Position numbers and translations under genes: made by a program. The notes under the pieces were generated by a model. The model did no database searches and had not been told where the DNA came from. It saw nothing but the letters and a program-made list of their open reading frames with translations. Of a stretch of 51,990 nt of DNA, positions 1 through 10,201 are shown piece after piece. Every line of letters begins with the position of its first letter. Positions within the stretch are counted from its first letter, which is position 1. Origin of the DNA: Discostella pseudostelligera (lineage: Eukaryota > Bacillariophyta > Thalassiosirophyceae > Thalassiosirales > Thalassiosiraceae); NCBI GenBank assembly GCA_036940085.1, contig JALLBK010000143.1, positions 1-51,990 on the forward strand, given 5' to 3'.

Positions 1-2637
1 AATATTGGCAATGCAGAACCAACCCGTGAATCATTTGATGCTTGGATTCCCAATGATGGAAGATTTGTCGTTGGCGACGGAGGCGGCTGCGGCAATAGTG
101 GCGATGGAAGTGCCACCTGTGGGAGCAATGCCCACCCTGACGATGATGATTACGATGATGGTGATGAGACGGGGAATGGTCGGTGCTGCATTGTTGATGA
201 TGAAGATGCTGATGAAGACAATACAAAGCGAATACAGAAATTCGATATCATTGTCATCGGGATGCAAGAGGCGGCATTTCTTCATGACAATTCTTTCAAT
301 AATAATAAATCGGAACACGAGGACGGCAGTACAAAAAGTTCGAAACTTGATGTTCCTCCGGATGAGAATGATAATGTTGTGAAAGAGGTTAGTAGTGGCA
401 TTATCGATGAGGGTAATGTCGTTGCTGAAGGTGCTCTAGATTGTGTCGAGACAACAACATATGGTGTACTACTCGACACGGTCAACGATGGAGTGACCGA
501 ACTACGCAAGGGTAGTGAAAAGAGTGGACGACGGGTAGTACAAAATATTGGAAGGGGGAATTTGTTCATGAGAGGGTTGGGGATATCATCACCGAAGTTA
601 CCACTACCTCGAACCATTATCAAGACGTGAGTTTCAATTATTTTGATGGGAAGACGTGGGGGGAGTTGTTCTCTGCAAATATCTTTTGTTTCGTGTCTCA
701 TCATCAAATTCAATTACTCACCCCTATATTATGCATAGTCCAACAGTCCGGGAGCTGCAGAATCCATTCATTACACAGACAATGCCCTTGGCTGAGGACG
801 ATGCCACCACTCCTACGAACAACAACTCCAACAATCACAGTGCCGCAACTACCGCCACCACTGCATCGACCTGGAGTCTTAGTTATGGAACTAAAAAACT
901 TCATGAATTAATCACCAACCGGTTACCGTCCTATGAAATCATAACCTCCAATTTACGTGGACAGATGCGTCTGTACGTGTTGGCATTGAAGAGTTTGGTG
1001 AAGGAGATTGATGATGTTCGTGTGGCCGGCGAGAATACGGGACTTGGGTCGGTGTTGGCGAACAAGGTATGGTCTCTCTACCCATCAATATCATGTGACT
1101 ATCAATATTCATACCGTGTGATAATCTGTTGGATGTTCACTGATGCACTTGTTTCTTTTCTGTCTCGACAACAATAACTATGCGCATACCGAAAGGGAGG
1201 GACCATCGCGACCATGACCATTCGGGGTACACGTCTATCCTTCATGAATGCGCATCTTGCGGCCCACGAAGGTGCAACAAATTATGCCAACAGGAACCGA
1301 AGTCTCTATCAAATTCTTGCCGGTGCCAAGACCGATCCGTGCTACAACACACAAGATGCCAGCATTATTTCACATCATATGTTCATTTGTGGGGATTTGA
1401 ATTATCGTATCAACTTTGATCTAGCGGACAATCGAACTGCCTTCGTGTATGGAGATGGGGAGAAGCCATCGTATGGAAACACTGCGTCGAATGGTCGACA
1501 TTTTGGTAAGGCAAAGGAATTTATTGATGCCGAGGATTGGAAATCATTGGCTGCAGGTGACGAATTATCAATGGCATTGAGAAGGAAAGACTGTTTAGTT
1601 GGTTTTACTACGTTACCGTGCAATTTTCCACCCACATTCAAGTTGGCAAGATGTGAAGGATATCAGTACAAAGATGCGCGTACACCGAGGTGAGTGAGAG
1701 AGTGGAAAGTGAATGCTGTTTGACCATCATTGTTTGATTGTCCATAATCGCACCATTGTTTCATCGTTCGTGTCTCTAGTTACACGGATCGAATACTGTG
1801 GAAATCGGCTGACGGACTCGCCGACAATGTTGAACCACTCCTTTATGAACCATGTCCTGGTTTCATCACATCCGACCACAAGCCAATTCGGGGAGGCTAT
1901 CTGGTGAAGACCATAAGTGGGTGAGTTTGACCCACGGCTCTTGCAATTTGCATCCTTTCGCTCCATGCACTCATTTATACAATTGGATTTGCTTTAGAAA
2001 CTCGCTGAACCAAACACCACTGCTCAAAACGCATACTACATCACATCGATGTCACGACCGGAAGGTACATCTCCTAATATCTGATATTCAATGCACAGGC
2101 CTACCCGTGATGGACTCCCTTGCAATTGGAGGGCTGTGTGACCCGTACATTCAATTCATTTCCTACCCCAAATCGCTCTTGTACAATACAAAGAAAAAGA
2201 CTTGGCCTTCCACGAAAGTTATCAAACGTACTCTAAATCCAGTTTGGGAAGAGGTGGTGCATGTGAGTTTAGATCAAGGTCCATGCAACAATAGTAATAC
2301 GGCAATGGAACATAATCTCGCTGGATCCATGCTCTACTTGACGGTAATGGATGACGATTATTCACTCGACAATGAAGTTGTTGGTACGGTAGCTCTCAAC
2401 TTATCAGACTTGTGCTCTAACCTCCACACTCCGGGACCATTTGCGGTGCAACGAACGGAAATTAAGAGACCCATACTACGGAATGGTAAAGAGTTTGGAA
2501 CGTTGGAGTGCACCATTTCTTCGGCATATTGTTCAGCAAAGGAGGATAAGGCATTTGTTAATAGTGCAGAGAGAGCGAAATCCAGAGGAATGAATCCTCT
2601 CCTACAAGCAATTCGCAGGGTTTACTCATTTGATTGA
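1..2637 (+). CDS. Inositol-polyphosphate 5-phosphatase with C-terminal C2 domain (5' end cut by window edge)
   Basis: Predicted to remove the 5-phosphate from phosphoinositides or inositol phosphates; the C2 domain would bring it to membranes. The frame is open from base 1, where NIGNAEP and a DAWIP segment match the beginning of the catalytic domain, so only the far N-terminus is missing. Exons by splice signals and phase: <1-626, 739-1066, 1196-1689, 1780-1920, 1998-2637. Catalytic landmarks come in order: FDIIVIGMQE, LANKGG (formed across intron 2), NAHLAAHEG, FICGDLNYRI, PPTFK, SYTDRILW (formed across intron 3) and SDHKPIRGGY. The C2 domain occupies about 2056-2500 (VHLLISDIQ, DPYIQF, TLNPVWEE). 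An Asp-rich insert lies between the WIP and IGMQE motifs. No pleckstrin, SAC or RhoGAP domain is visible. Family assignment is secure; substrate choice cannot be read. Confidence 0.9.
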
Positions 2638-2761
2638 TGCATAGAATAGTTCACAAAACAATCCAATTTAATATTAGCAGATCTGTTGATTGTAAACTGA
2701 TCGTTTCCTTTCCAACGCCATTTCACATGAGCACAACCACTCATTATCGATCATCTATCGA

Positions 2762-3411
2762 TCAGCGTTCCCGTACGATCGCCCTAGCCCACCCTCCAAG
2801 ACCAGTACCACACCCTACACCCCCTCTACTCAAAGCTAACACCTCACGTAACTTCCTATGCGATAAAACATACAGCACACGTGTCGGATCTGGCGATGGT
2901 ATCAGTTCATGAGGTGTCACACCAAATACCTCCTTGCATAATTCCGTCCACAATTCATTGGCATTGGCCATAATCGACCATGAGTGACAAACACAGCACG
3001 CACGTGAGAGGGTAGTGGCGTCGCAGAAGGCGAGAATGGTGGGTATGATGTCGAGTGATAGGGAGGGAATATTAGTATCGTCGCCACTGCCGCTAATGGA
3101 CGATGATGATGCGTAGTTGAATGATCGATAATACTGTTTCTTGAAGGATGATGGACAGCATGTGCTTGGCGGCAATGCTAGTAGATAATTTGCAGTAGTG
3201 GATGGTGGGAATCGAGGCATGGATGGATCCTGTATTATGAATATGAGAGAGAAAGAAAAATGGGGAAATCAGAAGTTGGTGCATGTGCACTCTCACAAAT
3301 GTCGACAATGTAATGCAAATCAAACAGCAAACAACGTACACCCAAGTCAGTCCATCGCTGATGCTCCGTGTTCCTCTCATCTCCGTCCTTGCCATTTGAT
3401 AGTTTCGCCAT
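2762..3411 (-). CDS. Small F-box protein
   Basis: Likely a substrate adaptor of an SCF-type ubiquitin ligase. Two exons: 3411-3340 and 3229-2762, joined by a 110-bp intron (GTACGT donor, ATACAG acceptor, phase 0), giving about 179 residues. The start is the ATG at 3411 in the context CACCATGG; the frame extends further upstream but has no ATG. The F-box-like segment is LSLDIIPTILAFCDATTLSR followed by ACCVCHSW and ELWTELC, with the spacing of Leu/Ile, CR-like and W positions typical of the motif. No leucine-rich or kelch repeats follow; the C-terminus is short and Gly-rich. It converges with the 5-phosphatase gene, their stops being 125 bp apart. F-box identity is fairly secure; the target is unknown. 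It could instead be a non-SCF F-box protein. Confidence 0.65.
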
Positions 3412-3597
3412 GGTGCTACTAAATAATGGAGTAATTATTGCTGGAGCTGAAGTGCCGATCAATGATATCTACTTCTCGGATTAAATGATGGAAGAATTCT
3501 TGGCTGGACTTAAAGGTGAGGCATCGAGAGTCGGAGTGACGTCTTTATCGTAGGTCGCTGACACCAAATCAGCGATTAGAGGTTTTCCGAAGCGAGC

Positions 3598-3680
3598 TTC
3601 CCGCCAAATATTATGTGCGTCAAATCCAAGTTCCCGCCAAATCTTTCGTTACGCGCCAGCGGTGGCGATGTTCCCGCCAA
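3598..3680 (+). promoter_or_regulatory. Three TTCCCGCCAA (E2F-like) sites before the PRORP gene
   Basis: TTCCCGCCAA occurs at 3598-3607, 3631-3640 and 3671-3680, spaced 33 and 40 bp. It matches the E2F/DP consensus TTTSGCGGGAA read on the minus strand. The third copy overlaps the first possible codons of PRORP if translation starts at 3668, which favours the ATG at 3716. The sites lie between the divergent F-box and PRORP genes. Binding is inferred from the consensus only. Confidence 0.55.
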
Positions 3681-6331
3681 TATTCCATTCGCCCAGCAGC
3701 CACACACCATTCACCATGGCTTTGGTGCACCAGTGCTTCACTACGCAGGTCCCAACCATGAGCAGTGGCGGAACGGAAGGTCCAGCAGCGGCACAATCAA
3801 CAGCATCTGGTGATGTTGAATCCAATAGCGACAAATCATCCGTTGTAGCTGGCATAGCAACAACAACAACATTGAAGTACACCGACGACGACATCAAGAT
3901 GATGTCAGCCACATTGGATTATGATTACGATCCAGACATGATGGCGCGATACATTCATTTCTACAAAACTGGTCAAGACATTCACACTCCAAGTATTAAG
4001 GAATCCATTATTGGTATTATCGACGATGCTAGCCCTGCTGCTACAGACGACCAGAACAACAATGGCAACAAGAAGCAGAAACGAACCTGTAAAAAGCACA
4101 TCTCACCCATCATACTCGAAACCCGTCGTACCATCCAACTATGCTGCCGCGACAACAATTTGCCATTGGCACTCCAAACCTTCCACAAGGCTCTACGCAA
4201 CTTGATTAAATTAGAAGCGCAGGTATTTTATCAATTATTGAATTTATGTGAGGGTTCGTTTACGGAACGGGAGGGGATGGTGCATGTTGGTACACCGAAA
4301 CAGCGAGTTACCAAAAAGGAGAATGATGATGATAATGATAGTAATAGTATGGGTGTGAATGCCATGGAGAAAGAGTGCAATGCCAAGCTGTCACCACCAC
4401 CATCCACTGAAACAATCTTGAAACTCTCTCTCCAACAACGATTACATCACGCCGACCATATCCACTCCTTACTCACCTCACTTCACATTCCTCTCATTGA
4501 ACAAGCCTACACGGCATTGATACGACTATCCTCTCGAGGACGAGATTTTGAACGTGCTGAGAAATATTTAGATGAAGCCGAACGAACTCCGCAATGTAAA
4601 GTCAAATTACGAATGTATTCGAGTTTGATACGGGGGTATTGTGGTGAATTTGATGCAAATGAAGATGAGGAACAATCCGAGGGTGACAAAGCAACTGAAG
4701 CTGATTATAATGCTGGACTCGTTACGGTACTTCCGACACACCAGCAATGTCATCATCTCCGAGAGCGATTGGTTCAAGCATTGAGGGTGTGGAAGCGCAT
4801 GTATGATCACAGTGGGGGTCTCTCGACTGGACATCCCAATTATCATACTGCAAAACAACAACAGCAGCAGCTAGCAGTAGGAGACAACGCCCAACAACTC
4901 TTTGGGGAAGGAGTTTCGCCCAAAATATCCCTCTCGGAATGTGAATATGTGGCATTGATGAAATGTGCCACTACATTGCACGACGTACCACTTATGGAAC
5001 GAATCATGAGTGATTTGGCCGATATGGTACTCGTGCCGGGAGTGGCTACTACCGAATCTATATTGAATTGGTTTCGTTCCGATAGAAGCCATTATTCTAC
5101 GACGACATTATCCAATGGTGCAACTAGTTGTATGAATGCATCTGTTTTGGAACAAGTTGCATTGCCTCCTCGAGATGATCCATCACAACAGCTTGGATCC
5201 GTAACGAATGATAATGGGAAAGGATGGATAATGTATTGGCAATGCAGGGTAGTAGACTCAACCACTGGTGAACTCTCCCTTGGTGCAGCTGAATGCAGTA
5301 GCACAACAAAAACTGCAAGCATTCTTCCGAATGAAACCGTAAGGTACCGATTGAAACCAGTGGAATTGACCAGCAGAGCTTGGAGAGCAATGCGAGATAT
5401 GAATAATTCAATTGTACTCGAGGGGACGGTGGAGGGAAATATCAGTCAGTATCAAGGTGGTGGGAAGGGGAAGAAACGTCCTCGGGGAAGCAGTGGTGGA
5501 GTTCATGGCAATGCTACTAGTCAACATGGTGCGAGAACTCATTCCAATATGAATAGTAACAGCAACAATAACTCTCAATGGAGAACAAAGGTTTGGAAGA
5601 AGTTTGAGGCTTTCATTGAGGAACATCCACCGTACAATATTGTTATTGATGGAGCGAATGTTGGATACTTCGAACAGAATTTTGCTAATGCACCGAGGCA
5701 CATTGATTACAAGCAAATTGATGGACTCCTTCGGCACTTGTTAGAGCCAGCGTCTTATTCCAACGACCACCTTCAACACCAGCAGCAGTATGGCATCATT
5801 CTATTCTTACATGAACGACATTTCTCTTCCAAACTTGCACCATCATGGGCCAACAACCTCTTCCAATCATGGGACAGCAACATTCCTCCCTACAATCGAC
5901 TCACTGTGTATCGAACTCCAACGGGATTTAATGATGATTGGTTTTGGATGCATGCTGCTCTCATCCATGGAGGAAAGAAAGGCATGCCATCTGTGTTGGC
6001 GATTACCAATGATGAAATGCGTGATCATCATTTCCAGATGCTTGCTCAGGGGTCGTTTTTGCGATGGAAGGAGCGTCATCAGGTTCATTTTGACATTGGG
6101 CAATGGAACAAGGATCTCAAACGACGAGAGGTATTATTGCAATATCCAAGTAGTTATAGCAGGCGTATTCAGCGGGTGAAATGTGATGATAATGATGGAC
6201 GAATGGAAGATGCTTTTGTGATACCATTACCAAAGAAGGGAGACGAACGAAGGTTTGCAGACGGACTGCACGTGGCAGAGGAGGGTGTGCCGAACGAAGA
6301 GATGTACATTGTCGTTCAAAGAGTTGTATAG
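3668..6331 (+). CDS. PRORP: Protein-only RNase P (PRORP), PPR plus NYN nuclease
   Basis: Removes 5' leaders from precursor tRNAs without an RNA subunit. Single exon, about 887 residues from ATG 3668; ATG 3716 (CACCATGG context) is an equally good or better start. The middle part has PPR-like helices (TALIRLSSRGRDFERAEKY, MYSSLIRGYC, YVALMKCATTLHDVPLMERI). The C-terminal NYN metallonuclease domain is very clear: VIDGANVGY (Asp near residue 661), FNDDWFW (Asp 756/757) and ITNDEMRDH (Asp 782) supply the metal-binding aspartates, followed by RWKERHQVHFD. The central zinc-binding region (WQCRVVDSTTG) shows only one cysteine where plant PRORPs have a C-x2-C pair, so that site may be altered. Long Asn/Gln/Asp-rich inserts make it longer than plant PRORPs (about 530-570). 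Compartment (organelle or nucleus) cannot be decided. Confidence 0.93.
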   Translation: MFPPIFHSPSSHTPFTMALVHQCFTTQVPTMSSGGTEGPAAAQSTASGDVESNSDKSSVVAGIATTTTLKYTDDDIKMMSATLDYDYDPDMMARYIHFYKTGQDIHTPSIKESIIGIIDDASPAATDDQNNNGNKKQKRTCKKHISPIILETRRTIQLCCRDNNLPLALQTFHKALRNLIKLEAQVFYQLLNLCEGSFTEREGMVHVGTPKQRVTKKENDDDNDSNSMGVNAMEKECNAKLSPPPSTETILKLSLQQRLHHADHIHSLLTSLHIPLIEQAYTALIRLSSRGRDFERAEKYLDEAERTPQCKVKLRMYSSLIRGYCGEFDANEDEEQSEGDKATEADYNAGLVTVLPTHQQCHHLRERLVQALRVWKRMYDHSGGLSTGHPNYHTAKQQQQQLAVGDNAQQLFGEGVSPKISLSECEYVALMKCATTLHDVPLMERIMSDLADMVLVPGVATTESILNWFRSDRSHYSTTTLSNGATSCMNASVLEQVALPPRDDPSQQLGSVTNDNGKGWIMYWQCRVVDSTTGELSLGAAECSSTTKTASILPNETVRYRLKPVELTSRAWRAMRDMNNSIVLEGTVEGNISQYQGGGKGKKRPRGSSGGVHGNATSQHGARTHSNMNSNSNNNSQWRTKVWKKFEAFIEEHPPYNIVIDGANVGYFEQNFANAPRHIDYKQIDGLLRHLLEPASYSNDHLQHQQQYGIILFLHERHFSSKLAPSWANNLFQSWDSNIPPYNRLTVYRTPTGFNDDWFWMHAALIHGGKKGMPSVLAITNDEMRDHHFQMLAQGSFLRWKERHQVHFDIGQWNKDLKRREVLLQYPSSYSRRIQRVKCDDNDGRMEDAFVIPLPKKGDERRFADGLHVAEEGVPNEEMYIVVQRVV

Positions 6332-6745
6332 TTCGTGGGTTGTAACGGGTAACGGGTCACTCGATTTTGTAGTAGGAGTATCTATTGGCTGCGGAATGAG
6401 TGCTGATCCCTGCTGATTTTATGTCTCAGATACTTCTATCGACTGTCGGTAAGGGCAGACGCGAACTCGGCGATGATTTTCTCACCGTAGGAATGTCGCT
6501 GCATGGATTTTTTGGACGGTTGATTTGGATATGATCTCTAAAGGATAGAGTGATGAGCATGCATGACATAAAGAGTTCAACACTCCACCACCAGCATTCA
6601 AACAAAGATCTCCATTTCGATTGATGGTACTCCTATCAAGAGAGTGAGTTGTTTGACCTGTCAGTGAGATATGCGTGCAGAAAAAGGTTGGTGTGTTCTT
6701 TTCTAACGGTGATATTGCCTCCAGCTTCCGCATCTACACCGATAA
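6332..6745. other. Spacer between PRORP and the M50B-like locus
   Basis: Holds the PRORP 3' end and whatever 5' sequence the M50B-like locus had. No open frame with recognisable content was found. A missing first exon of the M50B-like gene may once have been here, because the first recognisable segment (from 6746) follows a stop codon and has no ATG. Confidence 0.4.
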
Positions 6746-7731
6746 TTCCGCCAATTCAATATCGAAGATCTTTCCGATCGATCTTACGCTGTTTCTGATG
6801 CAGGTGTCGATTCATCTGCATGGCTATACCAAAACGCTATCACTAACGCGACATCGACACCCATCGGCGGCGCTGACTGGAATCTCATCAACTGTTGCGG
6901 AAGATATGAGACTATTTTTCTCTCCTGCATGGCGGCATATCTAGTGATCATTGCCATCCTATGGAAAACGATCCTTATGAAGCCGATGAAACTTATTGCA
7001 GTATTTGTTCACGGTAAGTGGATGCGATGATAAGCCACATTTGTCACCAAACTATCAGCTTATGAGTTATTTTTTGTGAATTCGACATGCAGAGATGGGC
7101 CATGCCACTGCTTGCTGGATGAATCGAAGTGCACGGCAACGAGGGAGGTGTTACAAAATATGTTGGTGGTTGGCGATGGTTCATCATACCCGCAGGTACT
7201 GCTCACGCCTTGATTGATGCCTGCTCAGACATCTACAACAACAATTGTTGAACTTACTTTGTGTGCCTAATCTTATTAAAAAATTTCGGACAGGGTACGT
7301 CGGAGGGAGCTTTTGGTGTGCAGTCTTCGTTAAAATGAGTGGCAATAGATGGGGAAGTTTGGCTGCGTCGCTATCCTTCTTTGATTGGCTATACTGATTT
7401 CCTTGCGCTACTTTCCCAACCGAATTATGGTGATTCTCAACCTTGGATTCCTCGTTCTCGCTGTTGTGTTCATCTTGGTTGAGTTTCTTTTTATGAACCG
7501 TTCCTTCAGTATTTGACGTTATTCTACGGTGTCTTGTTCATTGGCTCGTTTTCAATCTATTACATCTACGATGACTTGATTACGAGGACAGTGGAAGGTT
7601 CGGATGCTCATGCCTGCCATAAGCTGATTCCTTGCTGCATGCCTAGATGCGTCGGTGTGCAGTTTGGTTTGGTTGCGCTAGCGTTTCAGGGACTAGGCCT
7701 CTACCTTGCACTTGTGTGGACGTCGACGTGA
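6746..7731 (+). pseudogene. M50B-like zinc metalloprotease, frameshifted
   Basis: Related to the peptidase M50B-like multi-pass membrane family of plants, fungi and algae. Exon-like pieces are 6746-7013, 7093-7195 and 7294-7731, with good GT-AG introns between (79 and 98 bp). Recognisable order: NCCGRYETIF and a membrane span; HEMGHATACW with the HExxH zinc site formed exactly across the first intron; IEVHGNEGGVTKYVGG; IIPAGYVGGSFW formed across the second intron; YFPNRIMVILNLGF; QYLTLFYGVLFIGSF; and YDDLITRTVEGSDA. The frame changes at least three times: near 7122 (with several residues expected before IEVHGNEGG missing), near 7388 and near 7495. No ATG opens the first piece. Conservation between the breaks is high, so inactivation is recent, or there are base errors here. 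The last piece (7513-7731) is open but is only the C-terminal part. Confidence 0.75.
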
Positions 7732-7844
7732 TTTGAACCGGTAGTGAAATGCCTTGTTCCAATTCAAGGGTTTCCATGTGACGACTACATTTGGATTAAA
7801 CCCGTTAGTGACGTGATACACCACGCACGTCGTCCTCACGAACA

Positions 7845-8032
7845 TCATTTATTTGTCCAATTTGTTACTATTAACGCCCTCGCATAACCCTCGGAACCGA
7901 TTGCAACGGCCTTGCCATCTGTAGGGAGGGACACTGTATATCTAAACGCATCATTGGGTTCTTCTCCATTCATGTCTCCGACAAGCTGTATCCATTTTGA
8001 TCCAAACGCATGACAAAGACATAACAAGCTCT
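7845..8032 (-). pseudogene. Remnant of a diatom-type WxQLGxDIxGE / VAIGA repeat protein
   Basis: The minus strand reads GSKWIQLVGDMNGEEPNDAF then YTVSLPTDGKAVAIGSEG. This resembles one unit of a repeat seen in many diatom predicted proteins, in which W-x-Q-L-G-D-I-x-G-E is followed by S-V-S-L-S-x-D-G-x-x-V-A-I-G-A. Only one copy is present, several usual positions are changed, and the frame differs from that of the upstream membrane protein that stops at 8033. It is best read as a decayed fragment or an accidental tail. The resemblance is from memory and was not searched. Confidence 0.4.
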
Positions 8033-9350
8033 CTAAGCAGTGGGCTCCGAGTCGTCCATTACCTCGTATCTCATAGATTGAAGCGAGTCTATCACCTCCT
8101 GTGATGGCCCAACCAATGTCGAATTCCGTATACAACACTCCGCCTCTGCAAGTTGGAGGAATGTGCACTCGTCTGACCCGGTCGAGAGTGTGGGAGCATA
8201 CTCATTGACTTGGCTACATGTCATGTTTCCGGAAATTAGTTCGGAATAGATGGCATATCCCTCGCAGAAGGTGCAAGACGATGAGGCTACTACTGATGCC
8301 AATGACGATGTTGTCGATGTAGATGGAGCATACGAGGCTGGAGCATCTGTGGATGGAGCATCTGTGGATGGAGCATCTGNATGTTGTCGATGTAGATGGA
8401 GCATACGAGGCTGGAGCATCTGTGGATGGAGCATCTGTGGATGGAGCATCTGTGGATGGAGAATCTGTGGATGGTACCGATGTGATTGGAGACTCCGAGT
8501 CAATTACAATTGAAGCAGCTGCTGACGGAGCCAATGTCACTGTAGACATTGTCTCTCCTTCTATTGTCTCTGTTGGCGCCGTTCCGAGAGGGTTGTTTGT
8601 GCCGATGGACTCGTTATTGGTCTTGGAATTCGTTATCATCGTCATGACAATCGATGCAGTTATTGCCCCAATAGCGATCGACACCAAACCAAGGAAAATA
8701 TAGTATCCTAAATTCCTTTTCCACCAGCCCCGATGACGATTATCGGGAGGAGGAGGAGGCAATCTACTATTCTGATCAACCTGAAATGGAATTGCATCAC
8801 AAACTTCTTCATCAACAAGGGTTGTTTCAAGTATAGTGATTGGTGGTTGAGCTGGAACTGCCAAGTTTGCTGGATTAGAACTTATCGACACCACCACATC
8901 ATCTCCATCCTGACTAGTTCCTGGTAGTTTTTGTTTATCGTGTTCAATCATCGATACAGTTGAATTGATTCGGCCGAAGGAGGAGGATGAGGAAGAGCCT
9001 TGAATTTCACCGCCGGATTCATTGGCAAAGACGGGTGGGGCTGAAGGTTGATTGAGCGCATGCCCTGACAGGGATGAATCGGACTCCGATGGCAAAGGCA
9101 ATGGATTATTTGGTGGCGGACCATTGGAGTCAGAAGGCTGAGGAAGATGGGGCGATGGGTCATCAGATTTGGTATCTAAATACCTGCACGTATTATCATC
9201 ATCACGATGCGTATTCAACAAACCATTGTCGCGCAACCAAAGTTCAAAGATTTGGAATTTGTTCCCCGCCACTGGAGATGGAGATGAGGTGGATGGCAAT
9301 TCTTCATTTTGATTGGTAATACTCGTGGTGGAAGAAGCCAAATCTGACAT
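8033..9350 (-). CDS. Single-pass membrane protein with Pro/Ser/Thr stalk and Cys-rich domain (broken by assembly duplication)
   Basis: Probable cell-surface protein. From the ATG at 9350 (MSDLASS) the order is: about 220 Ser/Pro/Asp-rich residues, a basic flank (RHRGWWKRNLG), one membrane span (YYIFLGLVSIAIGAITASIV), a Ser/Thr stalk, then pentapeptide repeats APSTD, and a Cys-rich end (CTFCEGYAIY ... MTCSQVNEYAP ... CTFLQLAEAECC). A single N at 8380 lies between two identical 72-bp copies, which shifts the frame. If the two copies are one overlap, the two reading frames join and the protein ends at the stop at 8033. The CxxC...C...C...CC end resembles a domain common in diatom secreted proteins. 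In-frame ATG 9419 is an alternative start. A 33-nt GTATGT...TTTCAG stretch at 9389-9421 is too short to call an intron. Confidence 0.65.
8308..8452. repeat. 72-bp direct duplication flanking an N (probable assembly artefact)
   Basis: Bases 8308-8379 are identical to 8381-8452, with the ambiguous base N at 8380 between them. Removing one copy and the N (73 bases) restores the frame of the membrane protein on the minus strand. The duplicated stretch itself contains 15-bp units (GGAGCATCTGTGGAT) coding APSTD on the minus strand, which would make assembly difficult. Confidence 0.85.
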
Positions 9351-10201
9351 TTGACATTTGATATAAATTGTTATCATGAATAATTGAACTGAAATATGAA
9401 AAAGAAGTTGTTGGCACATACCTACGTTAATCAAGGTGTGGAGCCATATTCGTCATGTGGCAGAGCAACCATAACCCCCAATCGCTTCGCTTCGCATTTT
9501 ACATCGATTAAGGACGCAGCCTTCCAATTGCCGATGAGTGCCACATCATGGTAACGGTAACGGTAGAGATTTACAGTTCTCATCTCCATTGCACATCGCG
9601 AATTCCCACCGCGAAGGAAATGATCACTGAAAGCGTCACATAGTGAGTGAAATATTGAACGATCCATGGGCTACGACCGAGAATTGAATGGGATTATGAT
9701 GGCCATTCGGGCCGATAATAATATGATCGGCACGATGAAGGAGAGGCACCGACAAATAAAGGCGGGAAGCATATTTGGCGATAAAAATGTGCCTACGTGG
9801 CGGGCGGCAAGTTGTTAGGAGTAGAAGAGATGGCGGGAAGAAGATTNGGCGGGAAGCATATTTGGCGATAAAAATGTGCCTACGTGGCGGGCGGCAAGTT
9901 GTTAGGAGTAGAAGAGATGGCGGGAAGAAGATTTGGCGAAGAAATGTGGCGATAATATTTAGCGGGACGCTTGCTCGCCCGCCCCCCGGCCCCCCATCCA
10001 CTCAAAACTGCAGCGCGAGACGCGAGACGACGACGATGAACGATGACGGCGGACGGCGGCATAGTATCTCAACACCCGCATACCATAGTACGCCACATCC
10101 CTCCCCAAAGACTCTCGCATCTCTCGCATAGACCACTACCGCCCTATTCATCATTCACTTTTTATTATTGAAACAAAGTAGTTCCCATTGCCATTGAAAA
10201 A
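9351..10201. promoter_or_regulatory. Divergent 5' region: membrane protein (-) and prefoldin 6 (+)
   Basis: No convincing gene. The right half is rich in GGCGGGAA and TTTGGCG sites (9761, 9831, 9848, 9919, and TTTGGCGA near 9932), similar to E2F sites, followed by a GC-rich segment and the prefoldin start at 10202. One 86-bp part is present twice around an N, so the true number of sites is probably about half. A minus-strand open frame at 9431-9667 has no recognisable product and no splice connection that keeps frame. Confidence 0.5.
9761..9933. repeat. 86-bp direct duplication flanking an N (probable assembly artefact)
   Basis: Bases 9761-9846 are repeated exactly at 9848-9933 with N at 9847 between them. 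This is the same pattern as at 8308-8452, which suggests two read or contig ends joined without merging their overlap. Confidence 0.85.

Noticed and set aside
3662..3667. GTG start two codons before the PRORP ATG
   Set aside because: A nuclear eukaryotic gene would start at ATG; 3668 or 3716 are the real candidates.
9389..9421. Intron with GTATGT and TTTCAG ends before the membrane-protein start
   Set aside because: At 33 nt it is far shorter than every other intron in the window (61 nt or more), and the upstream frame has no coding content.
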